Shown here piece by piece: positions 8,444 through 15,700 of a DNA stretch of 64,000 bases. The first letter of the stretch is position 1. Each line of letters begins with the position of its first letter. Below the pieces are notes generated by a model, which did no database searches, was not told where the DNA came from, and saw only the letters and a program-made list of their open reading frames with translations. This DNA comes from an uncultured Dysosmobacter sp. (GTDB taxonomy: Bacteria; Bacillota; Clostridia; Oscillospirales; Oscillospiraceae): NCBI RefSeq assembly GCF_947631635.1, contig NZ_CANRMB010000008.1, positions 1-64,000 on the forward strand. Direction: 5' to 3'. Both the position numbers and the translations under genes were made by a program.

Positions 8444-8632
8444 GATATAGCCAATGAACTTGAAAAATCGCACAGGATTTTTCAAGCGGGCAATGCCCGC
8501 TGTGCGGAAAGCGCACAGGGATCGACTATGAAATGCAAATCAAGGCCGCGGACCGCGGCCTGTCACAGCGCACATGCGCTGTGACACTTGAAAAGTGAAT
8601 GGATCGCTTTTCAGGTTATTTGATTATAATCG
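8444..8632 (+). repeat. Structured repeat copy A
   Basis: This is one of four near-full copies in the window. It begins GATATAGCCAATGAACTTG and ends GTTATTTGATTATAA. The ends form an inverted repeat of about 21 bp with few mismatches, flanked by TA on both sides. Inside are consecutive hairpins: TTGAAAAATC arms, GCGGGC/GCCCGC, CTGTGCG/CGCACAG, AGGCCGCGG/CCGCGGCCT, GTCACAGCGC/GCGCTGTGAC and a last CTTGAAAAG-type stem. Its right end overlaps the 3' end of moaC, encoding the last residues and the stop. Confidence 0.85.
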
Positions 8633-9090
8633 CCGCTCTTGCCGCCGGATTTTTTCAGCAGGCGGATGTTGGTGATCTTCATATTTTTCTGGACCGCCTT
8701 GCACATGTCATAGATGGTCAGCGCCGCCACGGACACGGCGGTGAGGGCCTCCATCTCCACACCGGTCACACCGGTGCAGGTGACGCGGGCCGAGATCTCC
8801 ACCATGCAGGGCTCGTCGGACAGCGCAAAGGTGATGTCGATGCCCGTCAGGGGCAGGGGGTGGCACATGGGGATCAGCTCCCAGTTGTGCTTGGCGGCCT
8901 GAATGCCCGCCACCTGGGCCACCGCCAGCACATCGCCCTTTTTCATGGTGCCGGCTCTGATCTTTTCCAGGGTCTCCGGCGCCATATGGATCTCACCGGC
9001 GGCCACCGCCGTCCGGTGGGTGACGGCCTTCTCCGTCACATCCACCATTTTCGCCCGGCCCTGTTCATTGAAATGGGTCAACTCCGCCAT
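8611..9090 (-). CDS. moaC: Cyclic pyranopterin monophosphate synthase
   Basis: MoaC, 159 residues, the usual length. With MoaA it makes cyclic pyranopterin monophosphate, the first stable Moco intermediate. Diagnostic segments are [46 protein letters not shown] and [23 protein letters not shown], including the conserved Lys in the latter. It starts 3 bases after moaA. The C-terminal NQIT and the stop are contributed by the terminal inverted repeat of repeat copy A. The usual family terminus is just before this point, so function is probably intact. Confidence 0.95.
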   Translation of the reverse strand: MAELTHFNEQGRAKMVDVTEKAVTHRTAVAAGEIHMAPETLEKIRAGTMKKGDVLAVAQVAGIQAAKHNWELIPMCHPLPLTGIDITFALSDEPCMVEISARVTCTGVTGVEMEALTAVSVAALTIYDMCKAVQKNMKITNIRLLKKSGGKSGDYNQIT

Positions 9091-9093
9091 CGG

Positions 9094-10038
9094 TCAGCCT
9101 CCGATCTGATTCATGGTTCGGGGCGTGTCACTGGCCCGCTCCGACAGGTGATGCCGCAGGGGTTTTTGCAGGATGCCCCTGCGAATGGCCGCTTCCAGCT
9201 CCCCGCCATGGAGGCCCCGAAGGGAGATCTCCTCCCGGGCATGGAGACAGCCCTTCAGCTTGCCGTCCGCCGTCACACGGATGCGGCGGCATTGGCCGCA
9301 GAATTCATGGCTCACCGGGGAAATAAGGCCGATGGCGCCTTTTGCGCCGGGAAGCTGGAACCGCAGGGCCACGCCTTGCGGTTCGACCTGCCGCAGGGCC
9401 GGGAACCGCTCCAGGATCGTGTTTCCGGGGAGGAAACAGCGCTTATCCCAGCCAGTGCAGGGCCCCATGGGCATCAGCTCGATAAAGCGGATCTCCCAGG
9501 GATGCTCCCGTGTCAGCTCGATAAAATCTCCCACCTCATCGTCATTGAATCCGCCGATCAGCACAACATCAAACTTCAGGCCGGAAAAGCCCGCCCGCTC
9601 CGCGGCGGCCACGCCCTCCAGAACGTCGGAGAGGCGGCCCCGGCGGGTCATGTGGGCGAAACGCTCCGGGCGCAGGGTATCCAGGCTGATGTTCAGCCGG
9701 TCCACGCCAGCCTCCCGCAGAGGCTTTGCCAGTTCTGGAAGCAGAGCGCCGTTGGTGGTGATGCACAGCTCCTCCAGGCCCGGGATCTGACGGATTCCAC
9801 GGCAGATCTCCAGAAATCCCTGCCGGACCAATGGCTCTCCACCTGTTAAGCGAATCTTCTTTACACCGCATCGGACAGAAGCCTCCGCAATCTCGATGCA
9901 TTCCTCTACGGACAGGATCTCCCGGTGGTCCCGCTTGCAGACGCCCTCCTCCGGCATACAGTACCGGCAGCGGTAGTTGCACAGGTCTGTCACCGACAGC
10001 CGCAGATAATCAATTGTCCGGCCACAGCCGTCCTGCAT
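9094..10038 (-). CDS. moaA: GTP 3',8-cyclase (radical SAM)
   Basis: MoaA, 314 residues. It converts GTP to 3',8-cyclo-GTP in the first step of Moco synthesis. The SAM-cluster motif is CNYRCRYC (Cys 20, 24, 27). LTGGEPLVR follows near residue 65, and the C-terminal cluster ligands are in CGQCRRIRVTADGKLKGCL. The C-terminal GG found in most MoaA is present as the final IGG. AGGAGG lies 8 bases before the ATG. A promoter and a dyad motif shared with modA lie just upstream. moaC follows directly. MoaD and MoaE are not in the window and must be elsewhere. Confidence 0.96.
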   Translation of the reverse strand: MQDGCGRTIDYLRLSVTDLCNYRCRYCMPEEGVCKRDHREILSVEECIEIAEASVRCGVKKIRLTGGEPLVRQGFLEICRGIRQIPGLEELCITTNGALLPELAKPLREAGVDRLNISLDTLRPERFAHMTRRGRLSDVLEGVAAAERAGFSGLKFDVVLIGGFNDDEVGDFIELTREHPWEIRFIELMPMGPCTGWDKRCFLPGNTILERFPALRQVEPQGVALRFQLPGAKGAIGLISPVSHEFCGQCRRIRVTADGKLKGCLHAREEISLRGLHGGELEAAIRRGILQKPLRHHLSERASDTPRTMNQIGG

Positions 10039-10053
10039 GGGAAAATCCTCCTA

Positions 10054-10079
10054 ACCGTGATCCTTGATTGAGATTAACG
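10054..10079 (-). promoter_or_regulatory. Candidate operator shared with modA
   Basis: This block matches the pre-modA block at 21 of 26 positions, with CGTGATC and GATTAACG as opposed half-sites. It lies just downstream of the proposed moaA transcription start and before the ribosome site, a repressor-like geometry. Confidence 0.45.
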
Positions 10080-10087
10080 ATAATAAC

Positions 10088-10115
10088 ATCATATCATGTT
10101 CAGCGGAAAAGTCAA
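10088..10115 (-). promoter_or_regulatory. Candidate moaA promoter
   Basis: On the minus strand TTGACT, 16 bases, TATGAT lies about 50 bases before the moaA start. Confidence 0.55.
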
Positions 10116-10145
10116 GGAAAAAGAAAACATTTCCAGTCTGCGGGC

Positions 10146-10175
10146 TTGACGGCAGAAGCAGCCAGGTGCTATTCT
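10146..10175 (+). promoter_or_regulatory. Candidate yqeC-yqeB-selD promoter
   Basis: TTGACG, 18 bases, TATTCT lies about 30 bases before the yqeC GTG start and diverges from the moaA promoter. Confidence 0.4.
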
Positions 10176-10205
10176 ATGAAAAGAAGAACGAAGGGAGGCG
10201 GCGCA

Positions 10206-10871
10206 GTGGAGCTTGCGGCACTGTTGGAGATCCGTCCCGGCGTTACCGCAGTGATCGGCGGCGGGGGAAAGACCACCCTGCTGCGGACGCTGGGAGAGGA
10301 GCTTGCGCGGGAGCACCGGGTGCTGCTGTGCACCACCACCAAAATATTTCCGTTTCCGCAGATGCCGTGCGCCGGGACGCTGGCGGAGCTGGACGCGCTG
10401 CGGGAGAGGCACCGTCTGCTCTGCGGCGGGAGAGCCGTTCCCGGGACCGGAAAACTGGCGGCGCTGGACGCCTCCATGGCGGAACTGCGGCTCCGCTTCG
10501 ACTATGTGCTGGTGGAGGCCGACGGCTCGGCCCAGCGGCCGCTGAAAGCCCATGCGGGCCATGAGCCGGTGATCCCGGCCGAGGCGGACCAGACCATCTG
10601 CGTGGTGGGCGCGTCTGGGTTTGGACGGCCCATTTGTGAGGCGGCCCACCGGCCGGAGCTGTATGCCCGACTGGCAGGCGTTTCAGAGGAGGCCCCTGCC
10701 TCGCCGGAGACGGAGGCGCGGGTTTTGAGCGCGGAAGACCTGCATAGCCGGGTCTATGTCAATCAGGCGGAGACGCAGGCGGACCGGGAGCGGGCCAGGG
10801 AGCTGGCGGTGCTGCTGGACTGCCCGGTATTGGCGGGAAGTTTGTACAGAGGGGAGTATTTTTCATGTTAA
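10206..10871 (+). CDS. yqeC: Selenium-dependent hydroxylase accessory protein YqeC
   Basis: A 221-residue putative ATPase of the YqeC family, which marks genomes with selenium-dependent molybdenum hydroxylases. A P-loop-like GGGGKTT lies at residues 18-24, followed by LLCTTTKIFPF, YVLVEADGSAQRPLKAH and VVGASGFGRPI. The GTG start is chosen because GGGAGG lies a few bases upstream; the longer ATG frame adds residues encoded across the promoter region. The 3' end overlaps yqeB by 7 bases. The exact reaction is unknown; a role in inserting or delivering the labile selenium ligand is proposed for the family. Confidence 0.88.
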   Translation: MELAALLEIRPGVTAVIGGGGKTTLLRTLGEELAREHRVLLCTTTKIFPFPQMPCAGTLAELDALRERHRLLCGGRAVPGTGKLAALDASMAELRLRFDYVLVEADGSAQRPLKAHAGHEPVIPAEADQTICVVGASGFGRPICEAAHRPELYARLAGVSEEAPASPETEARVLSAEDLHSRVYVNQAETQADRERARELAVLLDCPVLAGSLYRGEYFSC

Positions 10872-11665
10872 CAGTGATTCGAGGCGCCGGGGACCTGGCC
10901 ACGGGGATCGCCCTGCGGCTGTGGAGGGCCCACATCCGGGTGGTCATGACGGAGATCGCAAATCCCACGGCCATCCGCCGGACGGTGTGCTTTTCCCAGG
11001 CCATCGTCCATGGGGAGACCAGGGTGGAGGATGTCACGGCCCGAAAGGCGGAGACGCCGGAACAGGCGCTGGCGCTGCTGGAGGACGGCATCATTCCGGT
11101 GCTGGCAGATCCGGAGGGCGCCTGCATCCCGGCATTGCGGCCGGACGCGGTGGTGGACGCCATCCTTGCAAAGAAAAACCTGGGTACCAAAATCACCGAC
11201 GCCCCGGTAGTCATCGGTGTGGGGCCCGGCTTTACCGCGGGGGAGGACTGCCACGCGGTGGTGGAGACCATGCGGGGCCACTATCTGGGCCGGGTCATCC
11301 ATGAGGGCGGCGCCATTCCCAACACGGGCGTCCCGGGGCTGATCGGCGGCTTCGCGGGGGAGCGGGTGCTCCGGGCCCCGGCGGACGGCGTGTTCCACCA
11401 GCTGCTGGACATCGGCGCCCAGGTGAAGATGGGCGACATCGCCGCCACCGTGAACGGAGAACCCATGGCCTGCACGCTGGACGGCGTTCTGCGGGGCATC
11501 CTGGCGGAGGGAACGCCGGTGTTCAAGGGCATGAAGGCCGGAGATATCGATCCCCGGTGCAAGATCGAGCACTGCTACTGCGCCAGCGACAAGGCCCTGG
11601 CGGTGGGTGGCGGCGTGCTGGAGGCGGTGCTGGCTCTGTCGGGGGTGCTGACAGAGCAGAAATGA
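10865..11665 (+). CDS. yqeB: Selenium-dependent molybdenum hydroxylase system protein YqeB (EF2563 family)
   Basis: A 266-residue protein of the EF2563/YqeB family. It opens with a dinucleotide-binding-like RGAGDLATGIALRLWRA. Then come RTVCFSQAI, the VIGVGPGFTAGEDC segment, HEGGAIPNTGVPG and a C-terminal biotinyl/lipoyl-like fold with HQLLDIGAQVKMGDIAA. It ends with Cys-bearing CKIEHCYCASDKALAVGGG. It overlaps yqeC by 7 bases and the next gene follows after 11. Family members co-occur with SelD and XdhC-like maturation factors, which supports a role in the selenium form of the molybdenum site. The molecular activity is unproven. Confidence 0.9.
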   Translation: MLTVIRGAGDLATGIALRLWRAHIRVVMTEIANPTAIRRTVCFSQAIVHGETRVEDVTARKAETPEQALALLEDGIIPVLADPEGACIPALRPDAVVDAILAKKNLGTKITDAPVVIGVGPGFTAGEDCHAVVETMRGHYLGRVIHEGGAIPNTGVPGLIGGFAGERVLRAPADGVFHQLLDIGAQVKMGDIAATVNGEPMACTLDGVLRGILAEGTPVFKGMKAGDIDPRCKIEHCYCASDKALAVGGGVLEAVLALSGVLTEQK

Positions 11666-11676
11666 GGTATTAGAAT

Positions 11677-12360
11677 TTGGCTGGAGTCCTGATCGAAAAC
11701 AGGGGCGTTTTACCGGAGATCCTGCGTCAATTGGGGGCGGAGCATTGGGACTGCAACTGGCTGCTGACCGGACTGGAAGTCGTAGACCGGGAGGATGGGC
11801 GCGATTGGGAAGAGCCTGTGCTCCTCTCCCATGCAGAACTGCTGCGGGACGCGGAGGGGGTACAGTTTATCTGGGGCATTCTGTCCGCAATCCCGGCGGG
11901 CTATCCGCGGGAACAGGTGTTGGAGCACCCGCTTCCGGCCTTTTTTGAGGATGAAAACGGGGAGAGCTGTTATCTGGCAGATGTGCTCCGGCCGCAGCAT
12001 CCGCTGGCGTTTCTGGAGATCATGTCGGAGGACAGCAGCAGCGTCACGGTGATCGCGGAGGACCGGGCGCTTTTGGAGCCCCTGTTCCATCTTCCGGAAT
12101 GGACGGAGGACGCGGAGGCCTCTAACCGGCGCTGGCATGAGACTGTGCGTCAGGGAGAAGCGGCGCTGGCAGCGCTGGGCCTGTCCCGGTGGCAATACCG
12201 GACTTGCCCGGGCGTCCCCCAGCGGATACGAAATGACCGGCTGGCGGCGGTTTGGCGTCACTTATACCACCGCCAGCCGGAGAAATTGATCTGCGTGGAG
12301 GATATCCGCGCGGAGCTGATCCATCTATTGGAATCGGAAAGGAAGAGCGAACATGCCTGA
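11677..12360 (+). CDS. Unrecognised 227-aa protein between yqeB and selD
   Basis: I do not recognise this family. The protein is soluble, acidic and rich in Trp (WDCNW, DWEEP, RRWHE). It has no signal peptide, membrane helix or Cys motif. The middle reads FFEDENGESCYLADVLRPQHPLAF. The C-terminal third is helical. It begins with TTG, supported by GAGG 9 bases upstream and by fit within the operon. It follows yqeB after 11 bases, and the selD ATG lies inside its last codons. Translation of all four genes is therefore probably coupled. Position argues for a role in selenium or Moco hydroxylase maturation; sequence alone gives no function. Confidence 0.75.
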   Translation: MAGVLIENRGVLPEILRQLGAEHWDCNWLLTGLEVVDREDGRDWEEPVLLSHAELLRDAEGVQFIWGILSAIPAGYPREQVLEHPLPAFFEDENGESCYLADVLRPQHPLAFLEIMSEDSSSVTVIAEDRALLEPLFHLPEWTEDAEASNRRWHETVRQGEAALAALGLSRWQYRTCPGVPQRIRNDRLAAVWRHLYHRQPEKLICVEDIRAELIHLLESERKSEHA

Positions 12361-13393
12361 AAATGAAGTAAAGCTGACCAAACTGGCAAAGTGCGCCGGG
12401 TGCGGCGCAAAGGTGGGCGCAGGCGTTCTGGCCCAGCTGCTGGACGGCATCCGTGTCCACCAGGACCCAAACCTGCTGGTGGGCTTTGACAAGAGCGACG
12501 ACGCGTCGGTCTACAAGGTCTCCGACGAGCTGGCTCTGGTGCAGACGGTGGACTTTTTCCCGCCCATTGCCGACGATCCGTACCTCTTCGGACAGATCGC
12601 CGCCACCAACGCCCTGTCGGATGTATACGCCATGGGCGGCGAGCCCAAGCTGTGCCTGAACATCATGGCGATCCCCGCCTCCATGCCGAAGGAGGCGGTC
12701 CACCAGCTGCTGCGGGGAGGATACGATAAGGTATACGAGGCCGGAGCGCTGATCACCGGCGGCCACAGCATTTTGGATGACGAGCCGAAGTACGGACTGG
12801 CGGTGACGGGCTTCGTCCATCCGGACCGGGTGCTGACCAATTCCGGGGCGAAGCCGGGAGATGTGCTGCTGTTCACCAAGCCTCTGGGGATCGGCGTGCT
12901 GACCACCGCCGCCAAGGCGGAGATGGCCTCTCCTGCGGGGATAGCGCTGGCGAACCAGCTGATGACGATGCTGAACAAGGCCGCCCGGGACGCCATGGTG
13001 AAATACCGCGTCCACGCCTGCACGGACGTGACGGGCTTTGGCATGCTGGGACACACCTTTGAGATGGCCCAGGGAAGCGATGTGGAGATCGAGCTTCATG
13101 TGGCGGACATTGCCTTTATTCCGGAGGCGGTGGAGTTTGCCAAAATGGGGATCCTGCCGGAGGGCATGTACCGGAACCGCAGCTTTGCTGAGAGCGGCGT
13201 GGATGCCGGGGAGACGGAGCTCTGCAAGCAGGATCTTCTGTACGATCCCCAGACCGCCGGGGGGCTGCTGATGGCGGTGGACCCGGCGGATGCCGGCGCG
13301 CTGTATGAAGAGCTGAAGGACGTTGTGCCAAACGCCCAGCGGATCGGGGTGGTCCGGGATTACCGGGGCGGCAAGCGGATCTTCCTGCGATAA
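12353..13393 (+). CDS. selD: Selenide, water dikinase (Cys form)
   Basis: SelD, 346 residues, makes selenophosphate from selenide and ATP. The N-terminal glycine-rich loop is KCAGCGAKVG, with the catalytic position as Cys17 and the essential Lys at 20. No in-frame UGA is needed, so this is the cysteine form. AIR-synthase-like segments include DDASVYKV, GQIAATNALSDVYAMGG, GGHSILDDEPKYGLAVTG and ACTDVTGFGMLGH. Its start overlaps the previous gene by 8 bases. selA, selB and the Sec tRNA are not in the window. Here selenophosphate probably feeds the YqeB/YqeC pathway, though use for selenoproteins elsewhere cannot be excluded. Confidence 0.96.
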   Translation: MPENEVKLTKLAKCAGCGAKVGAGVLAQLLDGIRVHQDPNLLVGFDKSDDASVYKVSDELALVQTVDFFPPIADDPYLFGQIAATNALSDVYAMGGEPKLCLNIMAIPASMPKEAVHQLLRGGYDKVYEAGALITGGHSILDDEPKYGLAVTGFVHPDRVLTNSGAKPGDVLLFTKPLGIGVLTTAAKAEMASPAGIALANQLMTMLNKAARDAMVKYRVHACTDVTGFGMLGHTFEMAQGSDVEIELHVADIAFIPEAVEFAKMGILPEGMYRNRSFAESGVDAGETELCKQDLLYDPQTAGGLLMAVDPADAGALYEELKDVVPNAQRIGVVRDYRGGKRIFLR

Positions 13394-13397
13394 GAAA

Positions 13398-13430
13398 ACA
13401 AGGCCGGTCCCATGGGGACCGGCCTTGCTG
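13398..13430. terminator. Bidirectional terminator between selD and the deacetylase gene
   Basis: AAGGCCGGTCCC pairs with GGGACCGGCCTT. T-rich sequence follows on the minus strand (TTGTTTTCTT), and both genes converge on it. Confidence 0.8.
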
Positions 13431-13435
13431 CGTCC

Positions 13436-14257
13436 TTACGCGGCGGTTTCTTCCGTTGGCTTTGCCAGCGGCGGGACCTGGAAGCGGAAATAGTCGAAGT
13501 TGTACAGGCGGTTCCCATCCACCGTATCCTGAAAGCGGAGCGTGATCAGCTCGCTGACGGTCACCAGCTGATAGCCCTGCTCCTCCAGCCAGGGGACCAG
13601 GAACCGTGCGGCCTCCACAGTGCTTTCATAGGTACTGTGGAGCAGGATCACCTGCCCGTCCAGATCTTCAAAGCGCTGGATGTGGGCGATCACCTTCTCC
13701 GCGTTCCGGCATTTCCAGTCCTCCGGATCGATGGACCAGGTGACGATGACACGGCCGCAGGCGGTTTTCAGCGCCTTGTTGGTGGAGCCGTAGGGCGGGC
13801 GCAGCAGCGTGGGAGCGGCGCCCAGCACATCGATAAAGGCCGCGTCCGCCGCCGCCAGATCCGCCTGCAGAGCTTCCAGCTTCATCTTGCCCAGATTGGC
13901 GTGGCGGTAGGAGTGGCTGCCGATCTCGCAGCCCATCTCCGCCGCCCGGCGGACGGCATCCGGATCGTTGGAGAGGTTTTTCGCCACCTCGAAAAACGTG
14001 GCCACGGCGTTATGCTCCTCCAGGATATCCAGGAGCTGGTCTGTGTACTGGGCGTGGGGACCGTCATCAAAGGTCAGAGCCACCATGGGGCGGCTGGGAT
14101 CGACCGTACGAACGGGGGCAGGCGCTTCCTCCACCGGCGGCTCCGGTGTGTCGGCAGGAGGGGACTGGACAGAGTACGATACCGTTTGTATGGCGCCGCC
14201 TGTGCTGCAAGCGGTGGCAAGGGAGAGGACAAGGAGGAGGGAGAGGAAGGATTTCAT
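13436..14257 (-). CDS. Exported polysaccharide deacetylase
   Basis: A NodB-type carbohydrate esterase of 273 residues. A signal peptide ends in LSLATACS, consistent with a lipoprotein (Cys near 17), followed by a Pro/Glu-rich linker. The NodB domain shows VALTFDDGPHAQYT (catalytic Asp pair), HSYRHAN (metal His), RPPYGSTN and a late VILLHS. All five family motifs are present, so it should be active. Likely substrates are peptidoglycan or a surface polysaccharide. I start at the ATG before the signal peptide, since the longer frame adds only untranslatable-looking residues; the ribosome site there is weak (AGGG). It stands alone between two terminators. Confidence 0.9.
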   Translation of the reverse strand: MKSFLSLLLVLSLATACSTGGAIQTVSYSVQSPPADTPEPPVEEAPAPVRTVDPSRPMVALTFDDGPHAQYTDQLLDILEEHNAVATFFEVAKNLSNDPDAVRRAAEMGCEIGSHSYRHANLGKMKLEALQADLAAADAAFIDVLGAAPTLLRPPYGSTNKALKTACGRVIVTWSIDPEDWKCRNAEKVIAHIQRFEDLDGQVILLHSTYESTVEAARFLVPWLEEQGYQLVTVSELITLRFQDTVDGNRLYNFDYFRFQVPPLAKPTEETAA

Positions 14258-14574
14258 AGCGGATGCCCTGCTTTCTGGTATATTTTCTGATATGCTTATT
14301 TTGACGGAAAGCGGGGAAAAAGTCAGTATCAGTTTGATTGCAAATAGAAACAAAATGGTAACAGCCATGACGGACGATGCATGGAGCCCTTCAGCCGGTC
14401 AGGACGGCCATGGCTCCGGGGAGGATGGCCCCGGATGACCAGAGGCCTCCGCCGCTTGCGGCTCCGCCCCAGTAGGACGCCTTCCGCATGGCGCCCGCGC
14501 TTTTGATGCCCTCATGATAAAAAACTTCTCACTGCAGAAAAAACCGGCGGAGGCATCCGCCGGTTTTTAGATAT
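14258..14574. other. Intergenic region between deacetylase and radical SAM genes
   Basis: It holds the AT-rich upstream region of the deacetylase gene and the terminator of the radical SAM gene. A GC-rich stretch at 14391-14489 could encode, on the minus strand, a 32-residue Gly/Ala/Trp-rich peptide (MRKASYWGGAASGGG...), but I see no ribosome site. Nothing else was found. Confidence 0.4.
14538..14569. terminator. Terminator of the radical SAM gene
   Basis: AAAACCGGCGGA pairs with TCCGCCGGTTTT around a short loop. A/T tracts lie on both sides, so it can work in both directions. Confidence 0.85.
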
Positions 14575-15462
14575 TTATGCAATGCGCTCCAGCCATTTCA
14601 AATCATAGGGCTCAAAAATGACCTTTTCATAGGCGTCCACATCCAGAAGAACGCCAGTCCAGTCGGAATGGATGTCACCGTTCTGCTTGATCAGGATATC
14701 ATACAGGATGTCATAGGTCACGCCGTCGGCGGGGTCCGTTTCCTCAATGGTGGAGTAGGGCAGGGTCTTGTGGTAGGTCAGCTCCATGCCCTTGTAGTCA
14801 AAGTGGAAGCCGCAGCGCATCCGGCAGCCGTCGAGGCCCGTGTAGCGGGCGATCTTTTTCAGGTCCTGCAGGATCTTGTCGCCCTTTTCCTCATAGAGGT
14901 TTTCCGAGGTGGTAGCGGTGTAGTCAAAGCGGAACTGGATGGAGGCGCCGGGGATCTTATGGAACCGCTCCATAAAGGGGACCAGGCTCTCGGCGGGATA
15001 ATCCTTGTACAGCACGCAGTTCACCCGGAAGGGCACCGGCAGGCGGGCCAGCAGACCGTCGTTGGACTCCACCACGTATTTCTGCATGTGGCGGGACACG
15101 TTGATGCAGGTGATCTTGTGCTTATTCTTCTCCACAAACGCCAGAATGTCCGCCTCGGACTGGTGCTCGGACACGGGAAGGGTGGTGTTGATATAGACCT
15201 TGTGGGTGGTGGGGATCTTGTCCAGCATCATCTGGAGGGATTCCAGATTGGCAAAGGGTTCGCCGCCGGTAAATACAAAATCACAGTAGGGAGTGATGGC
15301 GTCCATCCGCTCGATGCTCTTGCAGATCTTCTCCGCGGAGAAGCCCGTCAGGTCCGCGTACTCGCCTTTGTTGATGCAGAAGGGGCAGTGGTTTTTGCAG
15401 TCATAGGGAACAAAGATCGTCACTGTGGCGCCGCCCTCACGCGTCTTGTAGGGATGTTTCAT
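14575..15462 (-). CDS. Orphan radical SAM protein
   Basis: A 295-residue radical SAM enzyme with cluster motif CKNHCPFC near residues 22-29, the FTGGEPF loop near 64-70 and a TIM-barrel-sized core. It lacks a SPASM-type Cys-rich tail, although a CRMRCGFHFDYKG segment near residue 212 offers two extra Cys. No peptide substrate, activase partner or oxidoreductase lies beside it, so the substrate is unknown. The gene is monocistronic, with its own terminator and a 238-base AT-rich upstream region shared with the divergent FHA-SEDS gene. The closest general resemblance is to small radical SAM proteins annotated only by domain. Confidence 0.8.
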   Translation of the reverse strand: MKHPYKTREGGATVTIFVPYDCKNHCPFCINKGEYADLTGFSAEKICKSIERMDAITPYCDFVFTGGEPFANLESLQMMLDKIPTTHKVYINTTLPVSEHQSEADILAFVEKNKHKITCINVSRHMQKYVVESNDGLLARLPVPFRVNCVLYKDYPAESLVPFMERFHKIPGASIQFRFDYTATTSENLYEEKGDKILQDLKKIARYTGLDGCRMRCGFHFDYKGMELTYHKTLPYSTIEETDPADGVTYDILYDILIKQNGDIHSDWTGVLLDVDAYEKVIFEPYDLKWLERIA

Positions 15463-15639
15463 ATCGTTGATCGGCCTTTCGTAAAGTGGATAGGGACATA
15501 CGTTGAAGCGGCCGAAAATGCCGCCTGGTAAATTTCATGTACAGTAGAACATTTTAATGGATTTTTAACAGAAGGTCAAGAGAAAATGAAAAATTTGAAA
15601 AGAATTGTGCCAGGGTAATTTTTGAAAACATGGGACCTC

Positions 15640-15668
15640 TGTACAGAAGAACGGAAAAGTGATATACT
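15640..15668 (+). promoter_or_regulatory. Candidate promoter of the FHA-SEDS/PBP2 pair
   Basis: TGTACA, 17 bases, TATACT lies about 33 bases upstream of the start codon in an AT-rich region. Confidence 0.5.
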
Positions 15669-15700
15669 AAAACCCATATTTAAAAAAGGAGGCGGACGAT

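Noticed and set aside
12353-12420. Selenocysteine codon in selD
   Set aside because: The catalytic position is a TGC cysteine codon and the frame has no internal TGA.
14391-14489. 32-residue Gly/Ala/Trp-rich peptide on the minus strand
   Set aside because: No Shine-Dalgarno sequence and no partner; may be a remnant of a larger gene.
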